From JANQGH01 sp039177555 (GTDB lineage Bacteria; Pseudomonadota; Alphaproteobacteria; DSM-16000; Inquilinaceae), in assembly GCA_039177555.1 (NCBI GenBank), contig JBCDFV010000006.1:62001-126000 (forward strand): a DNA stretch of 64,000 nucleotides, given 5' to 3'. Positions 1-8,887 of the stretch are shown piece by piece; the stretch's first letter is position 1; every line of letters starts with the position of its first letter. Position numbers and translations under genes: made by a program. The notes below the pieces were generated by a model, which was given only the letters and a program-made list of their open reading frames with translations, did no database searches and had not been told where the DNA came from.

Positions 1-1
1 G

Positions 2-562
2 GCCGCCTTGGATGACGCGCCATGGCTGGACGATGCGCTGGCCATGTCGACTTTCGGCCTGTCCGGCCGCGAGATCTGGACACGCAGCCTGAACGCATTC
101 GACGGCGCGTCGGAGGCGCTGGGGCAGACCGTCGAGGCGTGCAGATCGGCGGCCGGAGAAGCGCGGGCGCTTGTCGGCGGTTTGGCCAAGCGCAAAAAGA
201 CAGCCGCCCATCTCACCGATGCCCTGAACGAGGCCTTGGGCGGGCTTGAGGACGCGATCCATTATCGGGTGCCGCCGGAGTGGGGCCAAGATTACGGTCA
301 CGAGGGCGTGCTGCAGATGCTGGACCGGACCGAGGCCATGCTACGCAAGGCCCTCGTCAACGCCGACGCCACGTTCGAGCCGTCCGCCAACCCGTATGCG
401 CATCTGGGCGAAAGTCCGTTTCAGCTCGTCGCCGGCTCTTACCTCGCGGCGATCGGCATCTTCACCAATGCGCGGCTGTTGCTTCAGGTGCACCAGCATG
501 CATTGGAGGCGGCGGTGCGGCGTGGCCGGCGGGCGGAGGCGGAGATGGCGCTGGCTTCCTAG
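2..562 (+). CDS. hypothetical protein, 5' end outside window
   Basis: The reading frame is open from the first bases of the window, so the true start probably lies upstream; a TTG at position 8 is the only early start-like codon and has no visible ribosome site. At least 186 residues are visible. The protein looks soluble and mostly helical, with Ala-rich segments in the middle (an AKRKKT stretch near residue 65) and a Gly-Arg-rich tail. I do not recognise a family, catalytic motif, signal peptide or membrane segment. It is followed 72 bases later by a SnoaL-like exported protein on the same strand. Confidence 0.55.
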   Translation, partial: AALDDAPWLDDALAMSTFGLSGREIWTRSLNAFDGASEALGQTVEACRSAAGEARALVGGLAKRKKTAAHLTDALNEALGGLEDAIHYRVPPEWGQDYGHEGVLQMLDRTEAMLRKALVNADATFEPSANPYAHLGESPFQLVAGSYLAAIGIFTNARLLLQVHQHALEAAVRRGRRAEAEMALAS

Positions 563-634
563 AACCTTCCCTGATTGCCTAACGCCCGCCATCGCGCCAA
601 AGTCTCGGTCTCAACCGAGAGGAGCCGGAAAACG

Positions 635-1168
635 ATGGCAAGGCGCGGACGGCGTAATTCGATCGCGATCTGGCTGACGGCGGCTTTTTTCGCAGCCGTT
701 TCGATGATCGTGATGCAACAGGCCGAGGCTCAAATGGTGGACCCGGACGAGCAGGAGATACGCGCGGCCGTGGATCAATGGATCGTGGCGCTAAACGCCA
801 TGTTGAACGGGGACCCCGAGCCGTTCGCCGCGATCTATTCCCAGGCCGACGACGCGATGTATATGGGCGCGGAGGGCTCCTACCGGATCGGCTGGGACGC
901 GATCTACAGCGACTGGACCGCCCAGGCGGCGGCCAGCAGCGGCGGTGAGGTCGCGGCATCCGACATTCACATCGTGGTTTCGGGCGATATGGCCATGGCG
1001 TCGCACATCACGTCCGGCCCGGTCCGCCAGCCAAACGGCGAGATGAACGACAACCATGTCCGCGAAACCAGCGTTTTTCGGCGTGAGAACGGCACTTGGC
1101 TGATGATTGGCCACCACGCCGACGCGATCGGCTATTGGGAGCAGGCGTTCGGCGACAACGCCGAGTGA
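635..1168 (+). CDS. exported SnoaL/NTF2-like protein
   Basis: A 177-residue protein. The ATG at 635 is preceded by GAGAGGAGCC about ten bases upstream and opens a signal peptide: a basic start (MARRGRRNS), a hydrophobic core (residues about 10-28) and a likely AEA cleavage site. The rest is one NTF2-like cone domain of the SnoaL/DUF4440 type, with Asp-Ala-Met-Tyr-Met-Gly in the first half and Gly-His-His-Ala-Asp near the C-terminus. Members of this fold bind small hydrophobic ligands or act as isomerases; the ligand here is unknown. It is clearly paralogous to the cytoplasmic protein at 9691-10089, sharing the YMG and GHHAD signatures. Confidence 0.75.
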   Translation: MARRGRRNSIAIWLTAAFFAAVSMIVMQQAEAQMVDPDEQEIRAAVDQWIVALNAMLNGDPEPFAAIYSQADDAMYMGAEGSYRIGWDAIYSDWTAQAAASSGGEVAASDIHIVVSGDMAMASHITSGPVRQPNGEMNDNHVRETSVFRRENGTWLMIGHHADAIGYWEQAFGDNAE

Positions 1169-1184
1169 GCACCCGGCCGGTGGC

Positions 1185-1820
1185 TTAGGTGGCCAGCTTG
1201 GCCGCCTCCCGCGCGTTTGCTTCGATCGCGGCCCAATCACGCTGGCGAACCTGGTCTGCCGACGCCACCCAGGTGCCGCCGATGCAGACCACATTGGGCA
1301 GCGCCAGATAGGCAGCCGCGTTCGCCGCCGTGACACCGCCGGTCGGGCAAAAGCGGATCTGGGGCAACGGCCCGCCGATGCCCTTCAGGGCCGGGATGCC
1401 ACCCGACGCCTCGGCCGGAAAGAATTTCTGGAAGACGTAGCCCGCCTCCAACAGGCGCATGGACTCGCTGGCGGTGGCCGCACCCGGCAGCAAGGGCAGC
1501 GACGACTGGGCGGCCGCGGCCAGCAGGCCCGGTGTCGACCCTGGCGAAACGGCAAAGCGGGCGCCTGCATCGCGGGCCTCGGCAAGCTGTGCCGCCGTGA
1601 GGACCGTTCCCGCGCCGATCACCGCGCCATCGATCGCGTCGGCCATCGCGGCGATGCAGGCGAGCGCGCTCGGCGTACGCAGCGTGACTTCCAGCACGCT
1701 GAGCCCACCGGCGACCAGCGCTCGGCCCAAACCGACCGCCTCGTCCGGCTCACCGACCACCAGCACCGGAACAACCGGACAGAGTTCGAGAACCTCCGCC
1801 AAAGCGCCATTGCCCGTCAC
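1185..1820 (-). CDS. eda: 2-dehydro-3-deoxy-6-phosphogluconate (KDPG/KDPGal) aldolase
   Basis: About 211 residues, the usual length for this class I aldolase. It cleaves KDPG to pyruvate and glyceraldehyde-3-phosphate in the Entner-Doudoroff pathway, or the galactonate analogue. The TIM-barrel motifs are in order: LEVTLRT, a GAGTV segment, FAVSPG, then FKFFPAE-like QKFFPAEA with the Schiff-base lysine, and FCPTGGV. I chose the GTG at 1820 because GGGGG lies about eight bases upstream and because the enzyme family begins near this point; the open frame runs much further upstream but that part has no homologous character. It stands alone, converging with the SnoaL-like gene. Confidence 0.88.
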   Translation of the reverse strand: MTGNGALAEVLELCPVVPVLVVGEPDEAVGLGRALVAGGLSVLEVTLRTPSALACIAAMADAIDGAVIGAGTVLTAAQLAEARDAGARFAVSPGSTPGLLAAAAQSSLPLLPGAATASESMRLLEAGYVFQKFFPAEASGGIPALKGIGGPLPQIRFCPTGGVTAANAAAYLALPNVVCIGGTWVASADQVRQRDWAAIEANAREAAKLAT

Positions 1821-2130
1821 GTCGAACCCCCGTCTTGTGCCGGCATGTTGACCGCGCCGCGCAAACGCCCGAACGGCCGCACCCTCGCCGCTACCTAGCC
1901 GGTTCTCGGCCTCCCTTTCAAGGGCGAGACGGCTGAACCGCGTTTGGACGCCCCATAGCGCGCGCGCAAGCGTGATCTCGTAAGCACAGCGGCGGTCTGC
2001 ATGCCGCGGCTCTTCATCAGATAGAGCAGCCTTTCGTCGCTGGAACCGCTCGTGCCACTCTGCACGTTCAGTCTCTTTGAAAGCACATGTCTTCAAGGGC
2101 TTTGTGAATGTCAGACTTGAAGGGTCCGCC

Positions 2131-3585
2131 GTGATAGGCAATGCCGAGGCGCGACCGGCCGGCTGGAAAGAGATCCTGGGCCGGCAGCATGGTCCGTCCC
2201 TGGCCCTCGTCTGCGCCGGGGTGTGGCTGCACGCCGCCGACGGCCTGCTGGTCTCGACCATGACGCCGGCGATCGTTGCCGATATCGGTGGTATCGCGCT
2301 TATCCCTTGGACCGTTGCACTCTACGAGATTGGCTCCATCGTAGCCGGGGCCGCCAGCGGCCTGCTCGCCCTGCGCTTTGGCGTGCGCCGCCCGATGGCC
2401 TTGGCCGCCTGCCTGTTCGCCTTCGGTTGCGCGGTCAGTGCCTTGGCGCCCGAGATGTGGGTGTTGCTTGCAGGGCGCCTCTTACAGGGGTTCGGCGGCG
2501 GCGGCCTGATGGCTTTGTCCTTCGTCTCGGTCAGCCGGCTGTTCCCCAGCCGCCTGATGGCCCGCGTCATGGGCGCGTTGTCGACCGTCTGGGCCGCGTC
2601 CGCCTTTATGGGGCCATTGATCGGGGGGCTGTTTGTCGAGCTGGCAACCTGGCGGCTCGGGTTTTGGGCCTTCGCCGCCCAAGCGGCCGTGCTGGCCGTC
2701 TGGCTGGCATCACGGCGCGAGGTTTCGGCGCGAACGCCAGAGGCGGCCCAAAGGGGACGGTTCCCGTTCGTTCGACTGCTTTGGCTGTGCGCCGGGGTCG
2801 TAGCAATCGCCTATGCCGGCGTCTCAGTCGGCGCGATCCGCACGCCGGTCTTCGTGGCGATCGGCCTTGTCTGCCTGATGATCTTCCTGCTGCTCGACGC
2901 AAGCCGTCCGGCCAGTCGCCTACTGCCGCAGCATCCGTTCAGCCTGCGCCGGCCGGTGGGCGCGGCACTGACCATGATCCTGTGCTTCGCCGCCGCCACG
3001 GTCGCGATCGGACTTTACGTCCCGTTCGTGATCACCAGGCTGCACGGCGTCTCGGCCCTGGTCGCCGGCTATGTCATCGCCCTTGAGGCGATCGCCTGGG
3101 CGATCAGCGCGGCCCTGCTGTCCGGCCTGCCGGAAAAGCGCGACCGGCTGGCGATCGTCACGGGCCTGGTGATCGTGACGATCAGCATCCCGGGCTTTGC
3201 CTATGCCGTGCCCAACGGCCCCGTCGTGCTGGTGGCCTTGTGCGGCATTCTTCAAGGCGCCGGCTTCGGCATGGCCTGGACCTTCATCCTGCGCCGCGCC
3301 ACCGCCATCGCCCCGCGCGGCGACACCGACCTGGTCGCCGGCGCGATCCCCACCGTCCAGCGGCTCGGCTACGCGCTGGGTGCCGCCTACATGGGCATCA
3401 TCGCCAACGCCTGGGGCATCGAGCACGCCGATGCGGACGGCGAGTTGGAACGCGCGGCGACGGCGATCTTCCTCGCCTGCCTGCCGCTGACGGTCGTGGG
3501 CCTGATCGCAACGGCGCGCTTCGTGCGCGGCGAGCCGGCAGCCGCCAACGATCAGCAACCGGACGAAGTGTCTTCCCGGAGATAA
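2131..3585 (+). CDS. major facilitator superfamily transporter, DHA2-like
   Basis: About 484 residues with twelve to fourteen hydrophobic segments, an inner-membrane proton-driven exporter or importer. The MFS A-like motif is visible as RFGVRRPM between the early helices, followed by a glycine-rich segment GRLLQGFGGGGL typical of drug:H+ antiporters. The GTG at 2131 has GAAGGG about 11 bases upstream; starts further 5' (TTG at 2077) are less convincing. Substrate cannot be read from the sequence. A short VOC-family gene remnant with its own ribosome site follows 14 bases after the stop. Confidence 0.8.
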   Translation: MIGNAEARPAGWKEILGRQHGPSLALVCAGVWLHAADGLLVSTMTPAIVADIGGIALIPWTVALYEIGSIVAGAASGLLALRFGVRRPMALAACLFAFGCAVSALAPEMWVLLAGRLLQGFGGGGLMALSFVSVSRLFPSRLMARVMGALSTVWAASAFMGPLIGGLFVELATWRLGFWAFAAQAAVLAVWLASRREVSARTPEAAQRGRFPFVRLLWLCAGVVAIAYAGVSVGAIRTPVFVAIGLVCLMIFLLLDASRPASRLLPQHPFSLRRPVGAALTMILCFAAATVAIGLYVPFVITRLHGVSALVAGYVIALEAIAWAISAALLSGLPEKRDRLAIVTGLVIVTISIPGFAYAVPNGPVVLVALCGILQGAGFGMAWTFILRRATAIAPRGDTDLVAGAIPTVQRLGYALGAAYMGIIANAWGIEHADADGELERAATAIFLACLPLTVVGLIATARFVRGEPAAANDQQPDEVSSRR

Positions 3586-3599
3586 AGAGGGAGGAACAT

Positions 3600-3680
3600 G
3601 TGAGCGCACGTTTGACCCACATGCCCGTCCCGGTCAGCGATTTGGAGCGCTCGATCGCGTCTTGTGCCAAGAGGCGATGA
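3600..3680 (+). pseudogene. 5' remnant of a VOC (glyoxalase/bleomycin-resistance) family gene
   Basis: A GTG start lies directly behind GGGAGGA and encodes 20 residues (starting VSARLTHMPVPVSDLERSIA) that match the opening beta strand and first helix of vicinal-oxygen-chelate proteins. The expected FYENVLGF-type continuation is missing: the frame reads six unrelated residues and stops. Neither of the other two frames downstream restores a VOC-like protein before 3960. I take it as the surviving 5' end of a deleted gene that once followed the MFS transporter. A leader peptide is the alternative. Confidence 0.55.
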
Positions 3681-3963
3681 CAGTCACCCAATAGTGGGCC
3701 GAACGGATCTACCACGACGGCGCGCAATTGCGTTCGAAACAGCAGGTCCGTCGACCATTCCAGCGACGTCAGAGCCTGCCGGATAGACAGGTCAGAGATG
3801 CGCTTCGGGCTTTGGGAAAGGAATGTGAATGCGCCACCCGCGCCGCGTCAAACCGACCCATCCGGGGCCGCCGGATAAGCTTGACAAAATTACTCAGGTT
3901 TAGAGCATGAAGGCGTCCGCCGGGGTCATGGGGCGGTCTCTAAATCACTTGGGGGAAGACGTG
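3681..3963. other. non-coding remnant between VOC fragment and cupin gene
   Basis: No convincing gene is visible on either strand. The stretch presumably contains the decayed body of the VOC gene and the promoter of the cupin gene at 3964. An A/T-rich segment (TTGACAAAATTACTCAGG, from about 3880) looks like a possible promoter, with a TTGACA -35 element. Confidence 0.4.
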
Positions 3964-4425
3964 ATGAGCCTGGGTTGTAAGGCGCTCGGTGCCAGCTTGG
4001 CACTCTGTGGGGTTTTGGCACTGGCTGTCGGTGCGTCGGCACAGACGACGCCGCTGAACACGGTGGCGGTGGACCTCGCGACAGTATCGACGGAGGACCG
4101 CTCCGTCGGAACGGTCGCCAGATTGGCCGGCGACCCGGTCGGGCCGGTTATCCTGCGCTCGTTCGAGGCTGGCGAAGTCACGCCCGCCCACCGTCCGCCC
4201 CGCGACGAGGTGCGCCTGGCCGTGGTCGTCAGCGGCGTGATGTATCACGGGCTCGGCGAAGAGGTCGATCCGGCCGTGGAGACGGCCTATGAACCGGGCG
4301 ACGTCTTGTTGCTGGCGGCGGACGACATGTACTGGTTCGCCGCACGCGACGGCGATGCCAGCATCATGTTCGCCTTCGTCGCGCCCGAACAGCTCAACCC
4401 CGACCTGCTTGCCGCGATGGAATGA
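3964..4425 (+). CDS. exported cupin-domain protein
   Basis: A 153-residue protein whose ATG at 3964 follows GGGGGAAG with good spacing. Residues 1-25 form a signal peptide ending in GASAQ. The mature part is a single small cupin barrel, seen from the FEAGEVTPAHRPPRDEV segment (His and Glu of the first cupin motif) and the PGDV turn of the second. The second-motif histidine is not evident, so metal binding is uncertain. It probably acts in the periplasm. Flanking genes give no clue to its substrate. Confidence 0.65.
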   Translation: MSLGCKALGASLALCGVLALAVGASAQTTPLNTVAVDLATVSTEDRSVGTVARLAGDPVGPVILRSFEAGEVTPAHRPPRDEVRLAVVVSGVMYHGLGEEVDPAVETAYEPGDVLLLAADDMYWFAARDGDASIMFAFVAPEQLNPDLLAAME

Positions 4426-4670
4426 GCGTCCGCGCCGGTGGCAATGGCATGTCACGCAAGGGCAGTTGATGAGCGACAGTCAATGGGCCGCTTGACACTT
4501 CCCTTACGGGGCATGGGTTGATCCGTTGCCGCCGGCGCTTTCACCATATGGCCTCCGCCGGCCCTGTGGGCCGCGACGCACGCTTTGGCCGAAGCGGCAG
4601 CGACATGATATGCTGTATCCAGACGCTCGCGCCGGTCGCGTGCGCCAGTCGCGTCTGGTGGAGGCAGCGC

Positions 4671-6311
4671 ATGACCTATTTCGATCTCGGCACCTACACG
4701 CGTGCGGTGACAACGGCATCGCGCGAGGCGCAGCTCTGGTTCGATCGGGGCCTGGTCTGGACTTATGGCTACAATCACGAAGAGGCCATCGTCTGCTTCG
4801 AAAAGGCGCTGCAGCATGATCCTGCCTGTGCCATGGCGCAGTGGGGCATCGCCTATGCCATCGGCCCCAACTACAATAAGCCGTGGGAGACGTTCGAGCC
4901 GGAGGAAAAGCCGGAGGCGATCGAGCGGGCGCAGCGTGCGCTGACGGCGGCCATCGAGCGCTCGGCGGACGCCTCAGCGATCGAACGGGCGCTGATCGAG
5001 GCGCTGCGCCAACGCTATCCGGACACGGCCGACATCGAGACGTTCGACCCGTGGAACGATGCCTATGCCGACGCCATGCGCCAGGTCCATCGCGCCCATC
5101 CGGGCGATCTCGACGTCTGCGCCCTGTTCGCCGAGGCGATCATGAACCGCACGCCGTGGCAGCTTTGGGACCTGCCGACGGGCAAGCCCGCCGAGGGCGC
5201 GGACACGCTGGAGGCGATCGAGGTGCTGGAAACCGCCTTCGCCACCCTGGACGGCGCCTGGGACCATCCGGGCCTGTTGCACATGTACATCCATCTGATG
5301 GAGATGTCGCCGCACCCCGAACGCGCGCTACGCCACGGCGACCGGCTGAGCACGCTGGTGCCGGAGGCCGGGCACCTGTTGCACATGGCGACCCATATCG
5401 ACGTGCTGTGCGGCGATTATCAGAACGTCGTCGCCCGCAATTCCAACGCCATCGTCGCCGACCGCAAGTTCCTGGCCCATGCCGGGTCGGAGAATTTCTA
5501 CTCCGCCTATCGCTGTCACAATTACCACTTCAAGATCTATGGCGCCCTCTTCCTGGGCCAGCCGGTGCCGGCCTTTGAGGCGGCGGACGAGCTGATCGAG
5601 ACCTTGCCGGAGGAGGCGTTGCGCCCCTTCGCCGACTGGTTCGAGAGCTTCATTCCGATGAAGCAGCACGTCTTCGTGCGCTTCGGCCTGTGGGACGAGA
5701 TCGTCGCCCAGCCCCTGCCCCGGGATGCCGAGCTTTACAGCGTCACCACCGCGATGATGCGCTACGCTCGGACGGTCGCCTTTGCCAATCTTGGCAACGT
5801 CGCCGCCGCCGAGGCCGAACGCGACGCCTTCTTCGCCGCCCGCGACGCGGTGCCGGAAAGCCGCATGCTGTTCAACAACACCTGCGCCGACATTCTGAAC
5901 GTGGCCGAGCAGATGCTGCTGGGCGAGTTGGAGTACCGCAAGGGCAATCTCGACACGGCCTTCGACCATCTGCGCCGCTCCGTCGAACTCGACGACATGC
6001 TGCCCTATGACGAGCCCTGGAGCTGGATGCAACCGACCCGCCACGCGCTCGGCGCCCTGCTTCTGGAGCAAAACCGCCTGGACGAGGCCGAGGCCGTCTA
6101 CCGCGCCGATCTCGGCCTCGACACCACGCTAAGCCGGGCGTGCCAGCACCCGAACAATGTCTGGAGCCTGCACGGGCTGCATGAGTGCCTGGAACGGCGC
6201 GGCGAAACGGTCGAGATCCAGCACGTGAAGCTGCGGCTGGACCAGGCCCTGGCCCGCGCGGAAGTGCCGATCCGGGCGTCTTGTTTTTGTCGGGGGAAGA
6301 TGGCGGCGTGA
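4671..6311 (+). CDS. tetratricopeptide-repeat protein (TTC38-like)
   Basis: A 546-residue, apparently cytoplasmic protein. The ATG at 4671 has a perfect GGAGG five bases upstream. It opens with MTYFDLGTY, and an early TPR reads FDRGLVWTYGYNHEEAIVCF, so it starts with helical repeats and has a second repeat block near the C-terminus (EYRKGNLDTAFDHLRRS and LLLEQNRLDEAEAVYR). The middle carries conserved His-rich helices (LLHMYIHLMEM, LLHMATHIDVL). The architecture matches the TTC38-like family of long TPR proteins common in proteobacteria. Its biochemical role is unknown; TPR proteins are normally protein-interaction scaffolds. Confidence 0.8.
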   Translation: MTYFDLGTYTRAVTTASREAQLWFDRGLVWTYGYNHEEAIVCFEKALQHDPACAMAQWGIAYAIGPNYNKPWETFEPEEKPEAIERAQRALTAAIERSADASAIERALIEALRQRYPDTADIETFDPWNDAYADAMRQVHRAHPGDLDVCALFAEAIMNRTPWQLWDLPTGKPAEGADTLEAIEVLETAFATLDGAWDHPGLLHMYIHLMEMSPHPERALRHGDRLSTLVPEAGHLLHMATHIDVLCGDYQNVVARNSNAIVADRKFLAHAGSENFYSAYRCHNYHFKIYGALFLGQPVPAFEAADELIETLPEEALRPFADWFESFIPMKQHVFVRFGLWDEIVAQPLPRDAELYSVTTAMMRYARTVAFANLGNVAAAEAERDAFFAARDAVPESRMLFNNTCADILNVAEQMLLGELEYRKGNLDTAFDHLRRSVELDDMLPYDEPWSWMQPTRHALGALLLEQNRLDEAEAVYRADLGLDTTLSRACQHPNNVWSLHGLHECLERRGETVEIQHVKLRLDQALARAEVPIRASCFCRGKMAA

Positions 6312-6642
6312 GGCTTGATGCGGCCGGCAGACGACGCTACCGGGCCAAATGTGGTAGCTTGAGTCATGTCGCGCAAAAAGCGAATCTTGGTCAGCCGCCA
6401 CCTTGCTTTTTCTATCTCTGGACCAAATCCAACGGCAGGTGCTGAGCCCAAGAACAGTTGTGAGGCAGTTTGATCCTCAAGTGCGGTCGCACTTGACAGA
6501 TGGATCCATCCCAGTCGGTAGTAACTGGCGCGCGAACAACTGCGTCGTCACCTATTGACGAAGACTGACTCTGAGTTTACGAGCCGTGCTCCTGATGAAT
6601 TGACGGGACGAAGATCCTGGTTAAGGTCAGCTTTGGCTTTGG
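6312..6642. other. intergenic region with a 20-base palindrome
   Basis: A 331-base convergent gap between the TPR gene and the lipoprotein gene. Open frames here are short and not protein-like. The base composition becomes richer in A/T than the flanking genes. Its only clear structure is the inverted repeat at 6477-6496. Confidence 0.5.
6477..6496. repeat. nine-base inverted repeat (TCAAGTGCG-GT-CGCACTTGA)
   Basis: Two perfect nine-base arms are separated by only two bases. Such a compact dyad is more like an operator than a terminator, because a two-base loop cannot close without opening the stem and there is no T-run on either side. It lies about 147 bases beyond the stop of the minus-strand lipoprotein gene and 165 beyond the TPR stop, so what it would control is unclear. 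Confidence 0.45.
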
Positions 6643-7122
6643 TCACTGCCGTAGGTCACCCTGTACCAAGTCAAACGCACCGACCACATCGCCAGCTGGG
6701 TCGAATACATAAAGAACTTCGTCCAACAGGAGCGCACTGTCTCCATCGGCGCCACAAATCTCCTCTCCGCTTCTGACCAGGGTCTCGCAGACGACTTGGT
6801 CGGGGCGAACGCGCCACGTCCTCTCGACAACTTCGCCCGAATCAAAGCGCTGATAAACCTTCTCTCCGTCGACACTGTAATATGTGACGAGGCGATCGTT
6901 TATCATCGACCAACCTGTTCCGGTTTCTAGCACCCTCATCGGCATTGTAAAGGCCACGCCACCGGCCGCGGCAACTTCATCTCGGCTTTGATAGGACTCG
7001 TTAACACTGGTCGCCTGTGGACTAACACCTGCCGATGGGCTCTGCGACTGGCAGGCTGCCAACAAGGTCAAACAAGCAGCTGCGGCTGCCAGTTTGGCAG
7101 ACCGTGAGATTCGCGTGATCAT
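6643..7122 (-). CDS. hypothetical lipoprotein
   Basis: A 159-residue protein with a type II signal peptide: charged start (MITRISRSAK), hydrophobic core and lipobox LLAAC (Cys at about residue 23), so it is probably lipid-anchored in the outer or inner membrane. The mature part has two Cys (CETLVRSGEEIC) that could form a disulphide, and many short beta-like segments. I do not recognise the family. The gene lies in an A/T-richer section together with the LuxR-type regulator and is transcribed the same way, 132 bases downstream of it. Confidence 0.65.
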   Translation of the reverse strand: MITRISRSAKLAAAAACLTLLAACQSQSPSAGVSPQATSVNESYQSRDEVAAAGGVAFTMPMRVLETGTGWSMINDRLVTYYSVDGEKVYQRFDSGEVVERTWRVRPDQVVCETLVRSGEEICGADGDSALLLDEVLYVFDPAGDVVGAFDLVQGDLRQ

Positions 7123-7254
7123 TGAGCTTCCCCCCTCTCGAGACCGACAGTTTTGACGTGCGAGTCGCTACAATCGCTAGACTTGCGAGATTTCACTTGA
7201 GACGTTTTAGGTTAGACTTAGAAGTGTAATAACGTTCCAATGCTTGCTTCGTCA

Positions 7255-8421
7255 TCACCCAATTGGGGGATGCTTCGTTACATGACCAACGTCGAGTGGC
7301 GGCTTGGTAATCATTGCCAGCCGCAAAAGGTCCAACTGCGTCTGAATGCCAAGCTTCAGGGAGGCCGACTTAATCTGAGAGCGCGTTGTCTCATAGGCTG
7401 TATTGCGCGCCTCCGAGATTTCGCGTGTGGTCATCCCCAATATCAGTCGATCGCACACGTCGAGTTCCGCCGAAGATAGAACGCCAAAGCTCGCCAACCC
7501 TTCTGCGCTGATCTGGCCGGGTGCGTCAGGATCGAGGATCACCAAGAGAATAACGCGCTGACGATGCACTTGCACATCCGATAAGGGGAGCACCTTGACC
7601 ACGTACGGTAAGCCATCCGAACGTTTTGAAATCGTGAACGTCATCGACTCGGGCGCGGCATCAAAACGTCCCGCTGCGCTCATCGCTTCATTGAGAGATT
7701 TCTGATCTTCCGAGAATGCTGCGTTGATCTGTGCGCCGTGTCGCCAGAAGCCGTCTCTCTCAGACGAAATATGACGCATCGTAGCGTTTTCAGTAATGAT
7801 CTTTCCGTCCAAATCGCAGAACGCGGCTGCGAACGCCAGGCGATCGAAGAGACTCAACAGAGTAGTATATCGCTCAACGAGCGAACTGATGAAACGGGAC
7901 GCATCAATGGCCTTGGACAGAATAGGCAGTAACCACCAGCCATCGCGAACGAAAGCCGGTGATGCTGCAAAACTCGGCACGGTATCGTGCGAAATCGCTG
8001 CATCCAACCAAGGGCCTACGTCGTTCAGGCGCATTGCGGTTCGCGCTTTCCCACCCGTGGCGTTCAAAACCGCATCGCGAAAGGAGTTCGGCCCTGGGTT
8101 TTCACCGGGCTGAAAGCCGAAGAACTCGCTCTCACCCATAACTTGGCCCGGTGCTGATGCGGCTACTGTTTCGTATCCCGGATGGTCTTCCTCACCACCG
8201 CCGGACCGCACCGTTTCGATCAGCTTCAACGCCTTGGGTGTCTGCATTGATCGGCTGTTGTGAAAGATTGGCGCGGATTTGTTGGCGATGTCGAATTCAA
8301 TCACCATGAATGCAGCCGCAACTAGACGAGATGAGATCTGATCACAGAGTTCAGACCATGCATTGGACCTTACCGGAACTTCGATTGCCAGAGTTGCAAT
8401 TTCTACTAAATCTCTGTCCAT
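7255..8421 (-). CDS. LuxR-family transcriptional regulator
   Basis: A 388-residue protein. The last 60 or so residues form a LuxR/GerE helix-turn-helix, recognisable from LSSAELDVCDRLILGMTTREI followed by TRSQIKSASLKLGI, the second (recognition) helix. The long N-terminal part has a PAS-like section (FDRLAFAAAFCDLDGKIIT, residues about 200-230) that may sense a ligand or redox signal. It carries neither a response-regulator receiver nor a recognisable acyl-homoserine-lactone domain. Codon use is visibly less GC-rich than in neighbouring operons, which suggests relatively recent acquisition. The lipoprotein gene downstream is a possible target. Confidence 0.78.
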   Translation of the reverse strand: MDRDLVEIATLAIEVPVRSNAWSELCDQISSRLVAAAFMVIEFDIANKSAPIFHNSRSMQTPKALKLIETVRSGGGEEDHPGYETVAASAPGQVMGESEFFGFQPGENPGPNSFRDAVLNATGGKARTAMRLNDVGPWLDAAISHDTVPSFAASPAFVRDGWWLLPILSKAIDASRFISSLVERYTTLLSLFDRLAFAAAFCDLDGKIITENATMRHISSERDGFWRHGAQINAAFSEDQKSLNEAMSAAGRFDAAPESMTFTISKRSDGLPYVVKVLPLSDVQVHRQRVILLVILDPDAPGQISAEGLASFGVLSSAELDVCDRLILGMTTREISEARNTAYETTRSQIKSASLKLGIQTQLDLLRLAMITKPPLDVGHVTKHPPIG

Positions 8422-8887
8422 TCATTTTGCTCAATAATCAGAGTGCAATGCTGATCTCTTTAAAGACTCTCGAAGCATCCTCACTCTTTAAAACACTACA
8501 TATGCTTGCCCGCTCGTACAAGTCATGTATCGACGTTTCGGTCGTCTAATTTGCTTGAATTTAGAGTTTTTGCTTTCTCCAGCCGGAGTGAACAGCGTAC
8601 ATGCCTGATTTCGAGGGCACCGGGGGCACTGTGACGGGTCCACGGTCACATGTTGCTAGGGGCCGGTTTCAGAGCCAGAGTTGCGGTGACTGCTAGCTAA
8701 ACACCCAGTTCCACGGTGTACTTTCCTATCGTGCGACGCAGTCCGGCTTGTCCTTCCGGGTCTGCCGTACGAGCCCTGACTGACGCCGGCCCGAAACAGA
8801 TTTTGCGCAAGGTCACGCGTGCTCAAGTGTTAAGGGCGGCAGCTTCCGCCGGGCGATCGCCAAGCCAAGTGTTCAATCCTGCCGCGA
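8422..8887. other. A/T-rich intergenic region without a gene
   Basis: A 466-base gap. The part next to the LuxR gene (8422-8600) is distinctly A/T-rich and should hold that gene's promoter. Around 8630-8650 there is a six-base inverted repeat, TGTGAC and GTCACA separated by nine bases, which could be an operator but is too short to be sure of. I find no tRNA, small ORF with a ribosome site, or insertion-sequence end. Confidence 0.5.

Noticed and set aside
1821..2261. N-terminal extension of the KDPG aldolase reading frame
   Set aside because: The extension has no protein-like pattern, overlaps the start of the MFS gene, and the enzyme has its normal length from GTG 1820.
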